In this document: positions 24,150-33,394 of the stretch, one piece after another
How positions within the stretch are numbered: the stretch's first letter is position 1
How the letters are laid out: the number at the start of each line of letters is the position of its first letter
Assembly: GCA_016292805.1 (NCBI GenBank)
Contig: JAEDFM010000003.1
Location: 26,494-90,493 of the forward strand
Direction: 5' to 3'
From: Treponema sp.
Lineage (GTDB): Bacteria; Spirochaetota; Spirochaetia; Treponematales; Treponemataceae
Length of the DNA: 64,000 nt
Notes under the pieces: model-generated
The model's input: the letters and a program-made list of their open reading frames with translations, nothing else
Told to the model about the DNA's origin: nothing
The model's database searches: none
Program-made: the position numbers and the translations under genes

Positions 24150-25358
24150 TTAAAGGCTTGCTTCCAGACGCTTGCGGATTTCTGCAATGTATTCCCAAGA
24201 GTTAAGAACTTTTGTTGCAGCTGGTTCAGCAATGCGGGCAATATCGCCAGTCATATAACCGTCTTCGATTGTTCCAAGTGTAGCAGCTTCAAGTTTTTTA
24301 GCAAAATCAACTAATTCTGGAGTTCCATCCATTTCGCCCCGTTTTGCCAAAGCTCCAGTCCAGGCAAAGATTGTTGCAACTGGGTTTGTTGAAGTTTTTT
24401 CACCTTTAAGGTAACGGTAATAATGTTTCTGAACAGTACCATGTGAAGCTTCGTATTCGAAGTTTCCATCTGGGCTAACAAGAACAGAAGTCATCATTGC
24501 CAAAGAACCACAAGCTGATGCAATCATATCTGACATAACATCGCCGTCGTAGTTCTTTGTAGCCCACATAAAGCCACCTTCAGAGCGCATAACACGAGCA
24601 ACAGCATCATCAATAAGTGTATAGAAATATTCAATTCCTGCAGCTTCAAATTTATCTTTGAATTCTTCATCGTAGATTTTCGCAAAAATAGCTTTGAAGT
24701 TACCATCATAAGTTTTTGAAATTGTATCTTTTGCACCAAACCATACAGAGATTTTACGGTCCAAAGCGTATGTTAAACAACAGCGGGCAAAGCTTTCAAT
24801 AGACTTATCAAGGTTGTGGATTCCCTGAATAATTCCAGGTCCTGGCATGTCCTTAATCAACTTGCGGATTTCTGTTCCGTCTTCGCCTGTAAATACAAGT
24901 TCTGCTTTTCCGGCACATGGTGTTTTGATTTCTGTATTTTTGTAAATATCACCATAAGCGTGACGGCCAAGAACGATTGGCTTTTTCCAGCAGCTTACTG
25001 TACCGTGTACATTTTTTACAAAGATTGGTTCGCGGAAAACTGTACCATCAAGTTCTGCACGGATAATTCCGTTTGGAGAAGGTGTAAGCTGTTTAAGATT
25101 ATATTCTTCTACACGAGCCTGGTTAGAAGTGATTGTTGCACATTTTACACCAACATGAAGACGTTTGATTGCATCTGCAGCTGCGTATGTGATTTTATCA
25201 TCAGAATCATCACGACTTTTAAGACCAAGGTCATAATATTCTGTTTTTAAGTCAACAAAAGGTGTAAGGAGTTCATCCTTAATTACCTGCCATAAAACAC
25301 GAGTCATTTCGTCGCCATCGAGCTCTGCGATAGCATTTTTCATCTGAATTTTTGCCAT
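24150..25358 (-). CDS. icd: NADP-dependent isocitrate dehydrogenase, eukaryote-like type
   Basis: This oxidatively decarboxylates isocitrate to 2-oxoglutarate, supplying NADPH and the glutamate precursor. The 402-residue protein begins MAKIQMKNAIAELDGDEMTR, the hallmark of the homodimeric subfamily II related to eukaryotic cytosolic IDH. Other motifs are ATITSNQARVEEY, SPNGIIRAELDGTVFREPI, DGDVMSDMIASACGSLAMM and EASHGTVQKHYYRYLKGE. It stands alone between terminators. TATAAT (25373-25368) places the transcription start about 2 bases before the ATG. Confidence 0.95.
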   Translation of the reverse strand: MAKIQMKNAIAELDGDEMTRVLWQVIKDELLTPFVDLKTEYYDLGLKSRDDSDDKITYAAADAIKRLHVGVKCATITSNQARVEEYNLKQLTPSPNGIIRAELDGTVFREPIFVKNVHGTVSCWKKPIVLGRHAYGDIYKNTEIKTPCAGKAELVFTGEDGTEIRKLIKDMPGPGIIQGIHNLDKSIESFARCCLTYALDRKISVWFGAKDTISKTYDGNFKAIFAKIYDEEFKDKFEAAGIEYFYTLIDDAVARVMRSEGGFMWATKNYDGDVMSDMIASACGSLAMMTSVLVSPDGNFEYEASHGTVQKHYYRYLKGEKTSTNPVATIFAWTGALAKRGEMDGTPELVDFAKKLEAATLGTIEDGYMTGDIARIAEPAATKVLNSWEYIAEIRKRLEASL

Positions 25359-25367
25359 AATGAGAAA

Positions 25368-25396
25368 ATTATAATGAAAATTTAATTGTTAAACAA
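25368..25396 (-). promoter_or_regulatory. icd promoter
   Basis: On the minus strand TTGTTT, a 17-base spacer and a consensus TATAAT (25373-25368). The predicted start lies about 2 bases before the icd ATG, with no ribosome site. Confidence 0.55.
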
Positions 25397-25425
25397 TAAA
25401 TACTATTTGTAGAAACTCTAAGACC

Positions 25426-25935
25426 TTAGCGAACCTGAGGGCAGGCAAAAAAGAAAAGTTCATAATTTACATCCTGCTCTGGAAGGCCTGGAACTGTAAC
25501 TTTGTAGTTTCCTCCGGCAACTTTTCCATCTTTAAGAATAAGATCTGTGTAATCAACTTCACCTAAGCCTTCTGCTACCATGTGACCGCCTAAAGTTCCG
25601 TCTGCACTCATATTAGCATAAGTAATAACAATTCCATTAAAAACCCAGCCTTCAACATCGCTGTAATTTGTGTAGGTAAGGGTTACAATGCCTTTAAGTC
25701 CTTTTACAGATGTTTTGTAGTGTAAAGTTCCGCTGATTTTTCCGTTTATAGTTTCTTCACCTAATTTAGCAAGATTACCTTTTTTATTCATAAGAACAAG
25801 ACGGGTTTGAGTTAAATCCTGTTGTATTGAATAATCAATGAAAAATTGTTCCTGTGGAGTATATTTAGACTGACCATAAAATATAAAGGTAAGTGCAAAT
25901 AAACTTGCGGTTGCTGAAAAAACTCTTTTCATCAT
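25426..25935 (-). CDS. Exported protein of unknown function
   Basis: A 169-residue protein. MMKRVFSATASLFALTFIFYGQ is a signal peptide. The rest (TPQEQFFIDYSIQQDLTQTRLVLMNKKGNL; GTLHYKTSVKGLKGIVTLTYTNYSDVEGWVFNG) looks beta-rich; I recognise no family. ATG 25935 is chosen because AAGGA precedes it. It overlaps or adjoins the upstream lipoprotein gene and ends the tmk-aroB transcription unit. Confidence 0.55.
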   Translation of the reverse strand: MMKRVFSATASLFALTFIFYGQSKYTPQEQFFIDYSIQQDLTQTRLVLMNKKGNLAKLGEETINGKISGTLHYKTSVKGLKGIVTLTYTNYSDVEGWVFNGIVITYANMSADGTLGGHMVAEGLGEVDYTDLILKDGKVAGGNYKVTVPGLPEQDVNYELFFFACPQVR

Positions 25936-25942
25936 AATATCC

Positions 25943-27067
25943 TTATTTTTCTGCGGCTTTAAGGCTGGCAATAAATTCTATTACTGTAATATTATCATCT
26001 GGGTTAAAATTCTTGCCATCGGGAAGTTCCATTATTTCGTTTTCAATAACGCCAAGAACTGCATCCAGATCTTTATCCTGCAATGTGATATCTGCAATTG
26101 GACTTTTTGCTGTAGATAGTTTTGCATAGCGGCTGGAATATTTTGTAAGCTGAGCTTGTTTTCCTTTGTTCTGAACATAAAGATTCCATAAAAAACGAGC
26201 TGCCATTTTTCTGCTTATTGTTTTAGACTTTGTAATATCCAGTGAGGTTTTATCCTGATTATTCTGATCTACAGGGGCAGACAAATATCCTGATTTTTCC
26301 AATCTTTTAATAAGATCTGCAGTTTTATATTTTGCTCCGGCTGTAAAGAAGTTTAATAAAGTTGAGTTTTCTACAGTATAAGAAACCAGATTTTGAACTG
26401 TAATATTTTTCTGTAAATCTGAAGCTGGAATGTTGCTGTTTGTGTTTGTAGAAAGCTTATACATCTGCCATATATTTTCCTGAAGAGGTGCATAGCCTAA
26501 TCTATAGTTTTCCTGATTGTATTTTTCTAAAATAAGAAATGCTTTATCTATAGAAGCAAGGGCTTCATCGTATTTTTTCATTACATATAAAACTTTTGCT
26601 TTTTCCAGATTTAAAACAGCATCATCTGGTTCAATTTTTAAAACTGTATTTAATCGGTCTAATTGGTCTGTGTTTGATTTTTTAAGTCGGCTGTCCAGCA
26701 TAAGAACATAAGAATCTCCAGCCTGGGCTCCCTTTGCCTGTAAATAAATATCGTTTGCTTTAGAAGGTCGTCCCTGGTACAAATACAATAAACCCTGTAA
26801 TGCAAGAAGTCTGGCTTTTAGGGCTGGTTCCATATGGGTGTCGGAAGTATCTATTTGGGTAAGAAGGGTAGAAACCTCTGTTGTATTAAGCTTGTGCTGG
26901 GTAATATAAGTGCAGTCAATATTTATAAATGCATCTTCCAGATCTTCAATTGACGAAAATACCAGGGAGTTTGCCCCAGAATTTACAAAAATATCTTCCT
27001 GCAATGAGGCACAGCTGAAAAGTGATAAAATAAACAATGCTCCAAAAACTAAAACTGATTTTTTCAT
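25943..27067 (-). CDS. TPR-containing lipoprotein
   Basis: A 374-residue protein. MKKSVLVFGALFILSLFSC is a lipoprotein signal (LFSC, Cys19). The middle carries TPR-like helices (EPALKARLLALQGLLYLYQGRPSKANDIYLQA; DDAVLNLEKAKVLYVMKKYDEALASIDKAF). The C-terminal part (ISRKMAARFLWNLYVQNKG...DGKNFNPDDNITVIEFIASL) resembles an S-layer-homology-like segment. It was probably made together with the large propeller protein upstream. Its role is unknown. Confidence 0.6.
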   Translation of the reverse strand: MKKSVLVFGALFILSLFSCASLQEDIFVNSGANSLVFSSIEDLEDAFINIDCTYITQHKLNTTEVSTLLTQIDTSDTHMEPALKARLLALQGLLYLYQGRPSKANDIYLQAKGAQAGDSYVLMLDSRLKKSNTDQLDRLNTVLKIEPDDAVLNLEKAKVLYVMKKYDEALASIDKAFLILEKYNQENYRLGYAPLQENIWQMYKLSTNTNSNIPASDLQKNITVQNLVSYTVENSTLLNFFTAGAKYKTADLIKRLEKSGYLSAPVDQNNQDKTSLDITKSKTISRKMAARFLWNLYVQNKGKQAQLTKYSSRYAKLSTAKSPIADITLQDKDLDAVLGVIENEIMELPDGKNFNPDDNITVIEFIASLKAAEK

Positions 27068-27086
27068 AAGTGCCTCACTTTATATA

Positions 27087-29747
27087 TTAATTTAACTTAT
27101 ATGCATTTAAATAATTATCAATGGAAAGAATAAGCATATTGTTTTTCTTGTCACCGGTAATATCTAAGAATACAGGTTCATTATAACCCGAAACTGGAAG
27201 GTCTTCTATCATTTCCATAAAGCTGGTAAAGCCATATACAGTATTGCCTTCGCCACTTACAAAGATTTCCTGTTTAGAATCATTGTTATAATCTGCAGCT
27301 GTAACAGCTCCTGTTTTTGCCTTAAAGTATGGAATTTCTACTTCAAGAGTAGAACCATCCAGACTGATTCTGGTTAATGAACCTGTTGATGACAGTGCAA
27401 ATAAATAACCATCAGCATAGGTAAGTGTTACATAAAATAAACCTTCCAGTCGCATTGGGAAGTTAGTAACAGTCTGCAGCTGTTCATCAAGAATGTATAA
27501 AAGACCATCCTGGGTAATGAATGCTATATAAAGATTGTGTGCTTTTTTGAACAGACAAGGGGAACCAAAACCAATGCCATCAGGAATAAATGGTTCTCCA
27601 TTATTAAGCTCTGCACCATCCTTATAAAGATGAATTCCCCCAAGGAAGCCTTTTTCGTATATTGCAAAATAATTATCCAGTACACTAGGACTTGCCTGAG
27701 TTGCACCTTCAAAGTTTGTTTCTACATAAGCTTCAGTTCCATCAGAATTGATGTAATACAAATAATTTGTTTCAGTTGTAAATAAAAGCTGGTCCTGATA
27801 TAAAACTGGTTTTGCAGAAATTCTATCTGTAATAATGGGGAATCCTTTTACAATTTCCAGTTCTTTTGTAAGCAGATATATGGTTCCAGATTTACCACAA
27901 GCCCAAAGCTCACCGTTTGTAGATTTTATTGTTTTTTCGCTGGCAGGAATGAGCCAGTTTATATCCTTAAAGGTTTTTGTAGTTACAGTTAATGCAGCTG
28001 AATCTAAAGTCGAGATGCTATTGTTTCCTGCAAGAAAGAAAACTGATGGATTTTTTCCTGCTTTTGATTTACAAAGCTGACTTGCAGTTCCATTTTCCAC
28101 TGCCTTTGGGAATCCAGGAACATGAATAGAATAATCTGATTCAGAAACAGTAGCACTAAGTTGAATTGTTAATGAATTGTTTTTTGATGAAATATCAAAT
28201 CGTCCAATATTGTACAGCTTAAGAATATTGGAAATTGTTGTTTGAGATTTTAAGAAGAATGGAATACTTCTTTCCAGATTGTAATAAAGGCTTACCGTAG
28301 AAACTGGCGACATTTTTGCAGATACATGCTTCCAGTTTGTGTTATTTCCAATTCTTCTATTGTTCTGATTTGCATTATTTACAGAAACCAGATTTTCTGG
28401 AGACTGTGAAAAATAAATGTAATCATCTTTTACTATGTAATAAGGCTTTGGTAAAACAATTCCAAGTGCTTCCAGTATAGATTGAATGTAATTTGGAACC
28501 TGAATACGGGGAAGTCTTATTGAATCTACAAGTAAACTGTTGTCGCTGGTTAAAACAATAGATGATAACAAATTATCAAATATTTTCTGTCGTTGAACTT
28601 CATCACTTATTTTTATGGCAATAACAGGTTCTGCTTTTCCTTCCAGACCAAAAATGGAAATTTCATCCTCTGTCCAGCTGAAAAATGCATCCTCAATACT
28701 TGTGTGGAAAATTGCATTTGAAGCCTTCTGGGCAGTAGACCATTTGCTTTCAATATTCATGGAATCAGGCATAACAGAAAAGGCTGCCTGTCTTATCTGG
28801 TCTAAAGTAAAGGAATTGATGAGGGTGTAATACTGAACATTTTCTGGCAATTTATTCAATAAAGAAGGAACTGTTGATTCAGTTTTCATTAGTGTTGCCA
28901 GTGGATGCTCTGTATAATTCTGATTAACTTCGTATGGGAAGTAAGCCTTCATATTTATATCTGTATCTGTAAGTTCAAAGCTTACAGTACTCATTTCGTT
29001 CATGGAAATTGCACTGGAAAGAGCTTTAACATAAACATTTGAGCTGTCTGATGCCAGCATTCCTAAAAGCCTGGTTCCATCGCATGTAATTTTAAATGGA
29101 TTCTTAAGATTTTCTGTAAGAGCTTTTAGCTGTGTGTCTGTGTAGTTGTCTGCATTGTTAAAACTTGTTGAAAGCTTAAAAAGATTCTCGTCAGCAGTTA
29201 CAATAACAAGATTCTTAATGATTTTAATATAGAAGATTTGTTTGCCTTTCTGATACATATAAAATTTATCAGAGCCGGATTGCAGGTAAGTAAGATTTTT
29301 TATATCAACAAATTTTAAGATTACTGGTGCCAGGCGGGTAATTCCAGAAAGAAAGCCCATGTTTGCTACAAGCAGATAAGTCTTGTTATCGTAAACTGTA
29401 ATATCTAATCTTCTTTGTAAAGCTTTTTTTACAAAATAGTTATTGCGAAGATGAGATTGTCTGAAGCTTAAAATAGCAGGTCTTACAGCACTTAATGATT
29501 TATCAGAAAGCAGCATGTCTGTTGCCTTTAGATCAATTATTGGTTCAACTGCATCCCAGGCAGAATCTGTACGTACATAAATGGTGTAGTCAGAAGGAAT
29601 TACAGCTGCAGTATTCTGTTTATCTAAAGCTGAATAAATAAACCAGCCAGTAACAGTCAAAATAAGAATAAGTAAAATAATTAAAATAGAAAGAAGAAAT
29701 CTTACAATGAATGGTTTCTTTTTTTTCTCAGATGTTTTTTTTGTCAT
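27087..29747 (-). CDS. Large membrane-anchored protein with C-terminal beta-propeller
   Basis: An 886-residue protein with a Lys-rich N terminus, a single transmembrane helix (about residues 13-37: IVRFLLSILIILLILILTVTGWFIY) and a long periplasmic part. The middle is unrecognised. From about residue 590 on, short repeats such as GELWACGKSGTIYLLTKELEIVKGFP, LLFTTETNYLYYINSDG and LFALSSTGSLTRISLDG form PQQ/WD-type propeller blades. The function may be scaffolding or sensing in the envelope. It lies between a cysteine desulfurase and a lipoprotein gene. Confidence 0.6.
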   Translation of the reverse strand: MTKKTSEKKKKPFIVRFLLSILIILLILILTVTGWFIYSALDKQNTAAVIPSDYTIYVRTDSAWDAVEPIIDLKATDMLLSDKSLSAVRPAILSFRQSHLRNNYFVKKALQRRLDITVYDNKTYLLVANMGFLSGITRLAPVILKFVDIKNLTYLQSGSDKFYMYQKGKQIFYIKIIKNLVIVTADENLFKLSTSFNNADNYTDTQLKALTENLKNPFKITCDGTRLLGMLASDSSNVYVKALSSAISMNEMSTVSFELTDTDINMKAYFPYEVNQNYTEHPLATLMKTESTVPSLLNKLPENVQYYTLINSFTLDQIRQAAFSVMPDSMNIESKWSTAQKASNAIFHTSIEDAFFSWTEDEISIFGLEGKAEPVIAIKISDEVQRQKIFDNLLSSIVLTSDNSLLVDSIRLPRIQVPNYIQSILEALGIVLPKPYYIVKDDYIYFSQSPENLVSVNNANQNNRRIGNNTNWKHVSAKMSPVSTVSLYYNLERSIPFFLKSQTTISNILKLYNIGRFDISSKNNSLTIQLSATVSESDYSIHVPGFPKAVENGTASQLCKSKAGKNPSVFFLAGNNSISTLDSAALTVTTKTFKDINWLIPASEKTIKSTNGELWACGKSGTIYLLTKELEIVKGFPIITDRISAKPVLYQDQLLFTTETNYLYYINSDGTEAYVETNFEGATQASPSVLDNYFAIYEKGFLGGIHLYKDGAELNNGEPFIPDGIGFGSPCLFKKAHNLYIAFITQDGLLYILDEQLQTVTNFPMRLEGLFYVTLTYADGYLFALSSTGSLTRISLDGSTLEVEIPYFKAKTGAVTAADYNNDSKQEIFVSGEGNTVYGFTSFMEMIEDLPVSGYNEPVFLDITGDKKNNMLILSIDNYLNAYKLN

Positions 29748-29779
29748 GAGGATATTTTATTATTTTTGTAAGGTGACCG

Positions 29780-30928
29780 TCAATGTTGGAAGGTGGAGTT
29801 AATTTCATTAACTGCTTCCAAAAGTTCATCTACTGCTTTTTGTGTAGTTTTAGGACCAAAACTAAATCTTACTGCTGTTTCACGAACAGAAGCATCTATA
29901 TGCATTGCTTCCAGAACAGGTCTATTTGCTTTTTTGGTAGAACAGGCACTTCCTGTAGAAATGTAAAAGCCTTTTGCATCAAGTGCTCTAAGCATTACAT
30001 TTCCAGGAATATTTTTAAAAGCTGCCTGTACAACATATGGCGAAAATAAATCCTGTTTTTCCAAACGGCTTTCTGGAACAATTGTACAGTTTTTAAGTTG
30101 AGATAATTTTGTAACAAAATCAGCTGTATTGATTTCTGGTGCTTTTGATTCTGTCATATAATATCGTTCAAGACATTTTGAAAATGCAACGGCCCCGTAA
30201 ACATTTTCAGTACCACTGCGGAAGCCTTTTTCCTGGCCCCCACCTTTAAGGAATGGTTCAATGCTGTCTTTCAGATATAAAATACCAATTCCTCGTGGTC
30301 CACAAATTTTGTGGGCAGAAAAGGCTGCGCTATCAATACCTTTATATCCAATATTCAATGGAATTTTTCCTGCAGCCTGAACACAGTCTACATGGAATTT
30401 AGGTCTGCGTTTACCCTGAGACCATTGTGTAATTGCATCTGCAATCTGATAAATAGGCTGAATAGAACCAGTTTCGTTATTTACTGCCATTACACAAACC
30501 AGCATTGTATCTGGTGTTAAAAGATTTGTAACAGCTTCTGGTGTAATGATTCCATCTTTATCTGCAGGAATGGAAACTACATTCCAACCGCATTTTTTTA
30601 AGGCCTGTGCCTGTTCACGGATGGCAGGATGTTCTATTGAACTTACAAGAACTGTCCCTTTTGCAGGTTTGTTTAATACTGCAAGAAGAGGAATCTGGTC
30701 ACTTTCGGTTCCGCCGCTGGTAAAGTAAATTGTGTTTTCTGGTACCTTCATTACTTTTGCAGCCCGTTTTCTGGCATTTTCCAGTAATTCACGGGCTTTT
30801 TTTCCTGCTTCATGACCACTAGAAGGATTTGCCCAGCATTCCAGGGATTCTTCAAGAGATTCTTTTAAAATATCTTCATCTGCCGGACTAGTTGCAGCCC
30901 AGTCAAAATAATGTTCAATATCGCTCAT
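29780..30928 (-). CDS. Cysteine desulfurase, NifS/IscS-like (group I)
   Basis: A second PLP-dependent sulfur donor, of a different class from SufS. FDWAATSPADEDILKES opens it; the PLP lysine is in SAHKICGPRGIGILY, and the catalytic Cys is in STGSACSTKKANRPVL. 382 residues. No IscU, IscR or ThiI/MnmA gene is beside it, so it may serve tRNA thiolation or another acceptor rather than the scaffold. It follows aroB by 10 bases in a minus-strand unit. Confidence 0.88.
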   Translation of the reverse strand: MSDIEHYFDWAATSPADEDILKESLEESLECWANPSSGHEAGKKARELLENARKRAAKVMKVPENTIYFTSGGTESDQIPLLAVLNKPAKGTVLVSSIEHPAIREQAQALKKCGWNVVSIPADKDGIITPEAVTNLLTPDTMLVCVMAVNNETGSIQPIYQIADAITQWSQGKRRPKFHVDCVQAAGKIPLNIGYKGIDSAAFSAHKICGPRGIGILYLKDSIEPFLKGGGQEKGFRSGTENVYGAVAFSKCLERYYMTESKAPEINTADFVTKLSQLKNCTIVPESRLEKQDLFSPYVVQAAFKNIPGNVMLRALDAKGFYISTGSACSTKKANRPVLEAMHIDASVRETAVRFSFGPKTTQKAVDELLEAVNEINSTFQH

Positions 30929-30938
30929 GTAAACCTCT

Positions 30939-32054
30939 TTATTTTAAAACAGCAAGAACTTCAGAATCTTCTACAGGTTCCATTACAATGTCTTCTACGG
31001 CTTTTGGAATTATAAGCTGAATCTTATCATTAAGAACCTTTTTGTCCTTATGCATAATTGAAAGAACTCGTTCTCCAACGCCGCCTCCAATTACAAGAGA
31101 TGGGACCGGAGTTGTTTCCCAGCCATAAAGTTCAAGTGCCTGGATTATTTCATTGTAAAAGGCTTCGTTACAGTAGCCCTTATTCCAGCTAAGCTTTAAT
31201 GCCCGGCTTATACCCCAGGCTACAGCTTCACCTTCTGTAATGGCACCAAGCCCAACAGTTGTTTCCAGTGCGTACCCAAAGGTATGTCCTAAATCCAGAA
31301 TGGCGCGGATTCCTTTATTGTCTGTAAAATCCTGTTTTACAATATCAGCTTTAGCCTTTACGCAATGGCGCACAATTTTATCAATAAGTGCAGGATCTCG
31401 GTCAAGAATTTTTTCAGATTTTGTCTTGAAATCTTCCAGAAGTGGGGCATCTTTAATGAAAGCAGTTTTAAATGCTTCTGCAAGCCCAGATTTATACTGC
31501 TGAAGTGAAGTATGCTGTGCAAAATCTGTAAAAATATGAATCTGATCAGCAGGGTAGAACGTTCCAATTACATTTTTAATGCTTCCTACATCGCAGGAAG
31601 TTTTTCCGCCAATTGAGGCGTCCACCATAGCAAGTAAAGTTGTAGGCACCAGCTGAACTGAAACGCCACGCATGTAAATAGAAGCGGCAAAAGCAGTTAA
31701 ATCGCAGACAACACCACCACCAATACCTATGAAAGTATCATTTTTTGAAAAGCCAAATTCCATGGCCTTTTTTACGATTGTAAGAACTGTATCAATGTTT
31801 TTATATGGTTCTCCAGAACCAAGCATAATAAGACAGTCGTTTTCATACTTGTCATCATTGAACATAGCAGTAAATTTTTGCATACATTCAAGACTTGCTA
31901 CCTTTGCGTCAGTAATAAAAAAACGTCGGTTTGCAGGTTTTACAGAATAGAAAAAAGCCTGTAAATCAGGAATCTGATTATAAAAATAAACTTCTGATTT
32001 TTTTGCTATAGGTGAACTTTGTCCATAAGAAATGCTGATAGTATCTTTTGCCAT
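30939..32054 (-). CDS. aroB: 3-dehydroquinate synthase
   Basis: This catalyses step 2 of the shikimate pathway (DAHP to 3-dehydroquinate), needing NAD and a divalent metal. GIGGGVVCDLTAFAASIYMRGV, VPTTLLAMVDASIGGKT, NVIGTFYPADQIH, SGLAEAFKTAFI and ILDLGHTFGYALE are all diagnostic. 371 residues is normal. No other aromatic genes are beside it. It lies between a secreted protein gene and the desulfurase gene. Confidence 0.96.
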   Translation of the reverse strand: MAKDTISISYGQSSPIAKKSEVYFYNQIPDLQAFFYSVKPANRRFFITDAKVASLECMQKFTAMFNDDKYENDCLIMLGSGEPYKNIDTVLTIVKKAMEFGFSKNDTFIGIGGGVVCDLTAFAASIYMRGVSVQLVPTTLLAMVDASIGGKTSCDVGSIKNVIGTFYPADQIHIFTDFAQHTSLQQYKSGLAEAFKTAFIKDAPLLEDFKTKSEKILDRDPALIDKIVRHCVKAKADIVKQDFTDNKGIRAILDLGHTFGYALETTVGLGAITEGEAVAWGISRALKLSWNKGYCNEAFYNEIIQALELYGWETTPVPSLVIGGGVGERVLSIMHKDKKVLNDKIQLIIPKAVEDIVMEPVEDSEVLAVLK

Positions 32055-32066
32055 ATATTAAATATA

Positions 32067-32681
32067 TTAATATTTTTCAGACATTTCTTCTAGTTGAGCA
32101 ATATTTTTTTCAAGACGAGAAATTTCTCGTTTAAGCATATTTTCGTAATTTAAATCACCTGTATAGATTCTTTCCCGTTCATCTTCCCAGGCCTGCTTTT
32201 CTGTAATTGTAAGAAAATAGAAAGATGGAGCATTTGCTTTTTCAGCCCAAACTTTAACTTCCTGCCAGTAATATAAACCTGCCTTATAACAGCTTAAGGC
32301 TTTATTCATATTGCGCAGATATTCATCTTTCCATGGGGAATCATAGAAATAAATGCATTTTTTATCGTAGGTTCTGCCTAAACGAAGATGCTGTTCAATA
32401 AGTTTAAGATTAACATGCATCATAAAAAGATATCGGTATTTTTCCCATTGTTTTTCTGATGTTACGGTAAAATCTAAAAACTGGGGATTACAAAAATCTG
32501 CCTTAACAGCCTGTTCAAGCCAGTAAATGTTTTCCATACAGTCATCAGGATACTGCTGGTAATGAACATGATACAGCTTATACCAGTCTTCCTTGAATTT
32601 GACCATATAGGCGTTGGCATGAGTAAGAGGAAGCGTAAAAAATAAAGTGCATAACAATACTGTCAGAATAGATTTTTTCAC
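32067..32681 (-). CDS. Exported helical protein of unknown function
   Basis: A 204-residue protein. MKKSILTVLLCTLFFTLPLTHANA is a signal peptide with a clear AxA cleavage site. The mature protein is rich in Trp, Tyr and Lys and mostly helical (DWYKLYHVHYQQYPDDCMENIYWLEQAVKAD), ending in a coiled-coil-like segment (LKREISRLEKNIAQLEEMSEKY). I recognise no family. It lies between tmk and aroB, 12 bases before the latter. Confidence 0.55.
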   Translation of the reverse strand: MKKSILTVLLCTLFFTLPLTHANAYMVKFKEDWYKLYHVHYQQYPDDCMENIYWLEQAVKADFCNPQFLDFTVTSEKQWEKYRYLFMMHVNLKLIEQHLRLGRTYDKKCIYFYDSPWKDEYLRNMNKALSCYKAGLYYWQEVKVWAEKANAPSFYFLTITEKQAWEDERERIYTGDLNYENMLKREISRLEKNIAQLEEMSEKY

Positions 32682-32715
32682 CCTTTGATTATCGGATGAT
32701 TAAAGCATTTGTTTA

Positions 32716-33321
32716 TTATTTTTTAAGACAGTCAGCAATAAAAGCAGCAACTTCATCAATGGATTTTGTCGCGTCTACACGGATAACCTTCATTCCAGAA
32801 GACTTGTCAGCTTCGTATTCGGAAATTACTTCTTCGTATAAAGCTGCAGTTTTTTTCTGCATATCTATCTGTTCATAGATTTCAGTTTTTTCACCTCGGG
32901 AAGTTACTCTGGCAAGAGAGATTTCGGGATTAATGTCAAAGTAAAAAAGATATTCTGGTAATGGAAATGGTGAATTTACAAGACGAGGTAATTCTTTTCC
33001 GCAGCTTACAGACTGATATGCAAGACTAGAAAAGAAATAACGGTCGCTGACAACAGTTTTTCCCTGCTTAAGCATGTTGATTACACCCTTTTCACCGTAA
33101 ATGTGTTCACAGCGGTCTGCAGCAAAAAGATATGATGATGTTTTTTCATCAACCTTGAATTCTCCTGCAAGCATTCTGCGCAAAAACTTTCCAGTTTCGT
33201 TTGTTGTAGGCTCTGCTGTAGCTACATATTTTTCTGGATTGCTCTCTACAAGCTTTTTAATCTGTGTGGAAGTACCGGCACCATCTATGCCTTCAAATAC
33301 GATGAAATTTTCTAAAACCAT
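32716..33321 (-). CDS. tmk: Thymidylate kinase
   Basis: dTMP kinase of DNA precursor supply. P-loop FEGIDGAGTSTQ (residues about 8-19), DR in VSDRYFFSSLAYQS and the lid region are present. 201 residues is normal. The ATG at 33321 is preceded by no ribosome site, but a consensus TATAAT puts the transcription start on it. It is the first gene of a minus-strand set of seven. Confidence 0.95.
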   Translation of the reverse strand: MVLENFIVFEGIDGAGTSTQIKKLVESNPEKYVATAEPTTNETGKFLRRMLAGEFKVDEKTSSYLFAADRCEHIYGEKGVINMLKQGKTVVSDRYFFSSLAYQSVSCGKELPRLVNSPFPLPEYLFYFDINPEISLARVTSRGEKTEIYEQIDMQKKTAALYEEVISEYEADKSSGMKVIRVDATKSIDEVAAFIADCLKK

Positions 33322-33328
33322 AGGTTAG

Positions 33329-33334
33329 ATTATA
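33329..33334 (-). promoter_or_regulatory. tmk -10 element
   Basis: A perfect TATAAT on the minus strand (33334-33329). Seven bases separate it from the tmk ATG (33321), so the mRNA should start at the ATG or one base before. The -35 is weak. Confidence 0.55.
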
Positions 33335-33355
33335 TATAATTTTGCATAATTTTGG

Positions 33356-33361
33356 TATAAT
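33356..33361 (+). promoter_or_regulatory. tamB-like gene -10 element
   Basis: A perfect TATAAT on the plus strand, divergent from the tmk promoter. It predicts a start near 33368, which rules out the TTG at 33365 and supports ATG 33395. Confidence 0.5.
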
Positions 33362-33394
33362 ATTTTGGCTAAAATTGGGCTTATTATACTCAAA

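Noticed and set aside
33365..33394. TTG start for the tamB-like gene
   Set aside because: It is only 4 bases from a consensus -10, upstream of the expected transcription start.
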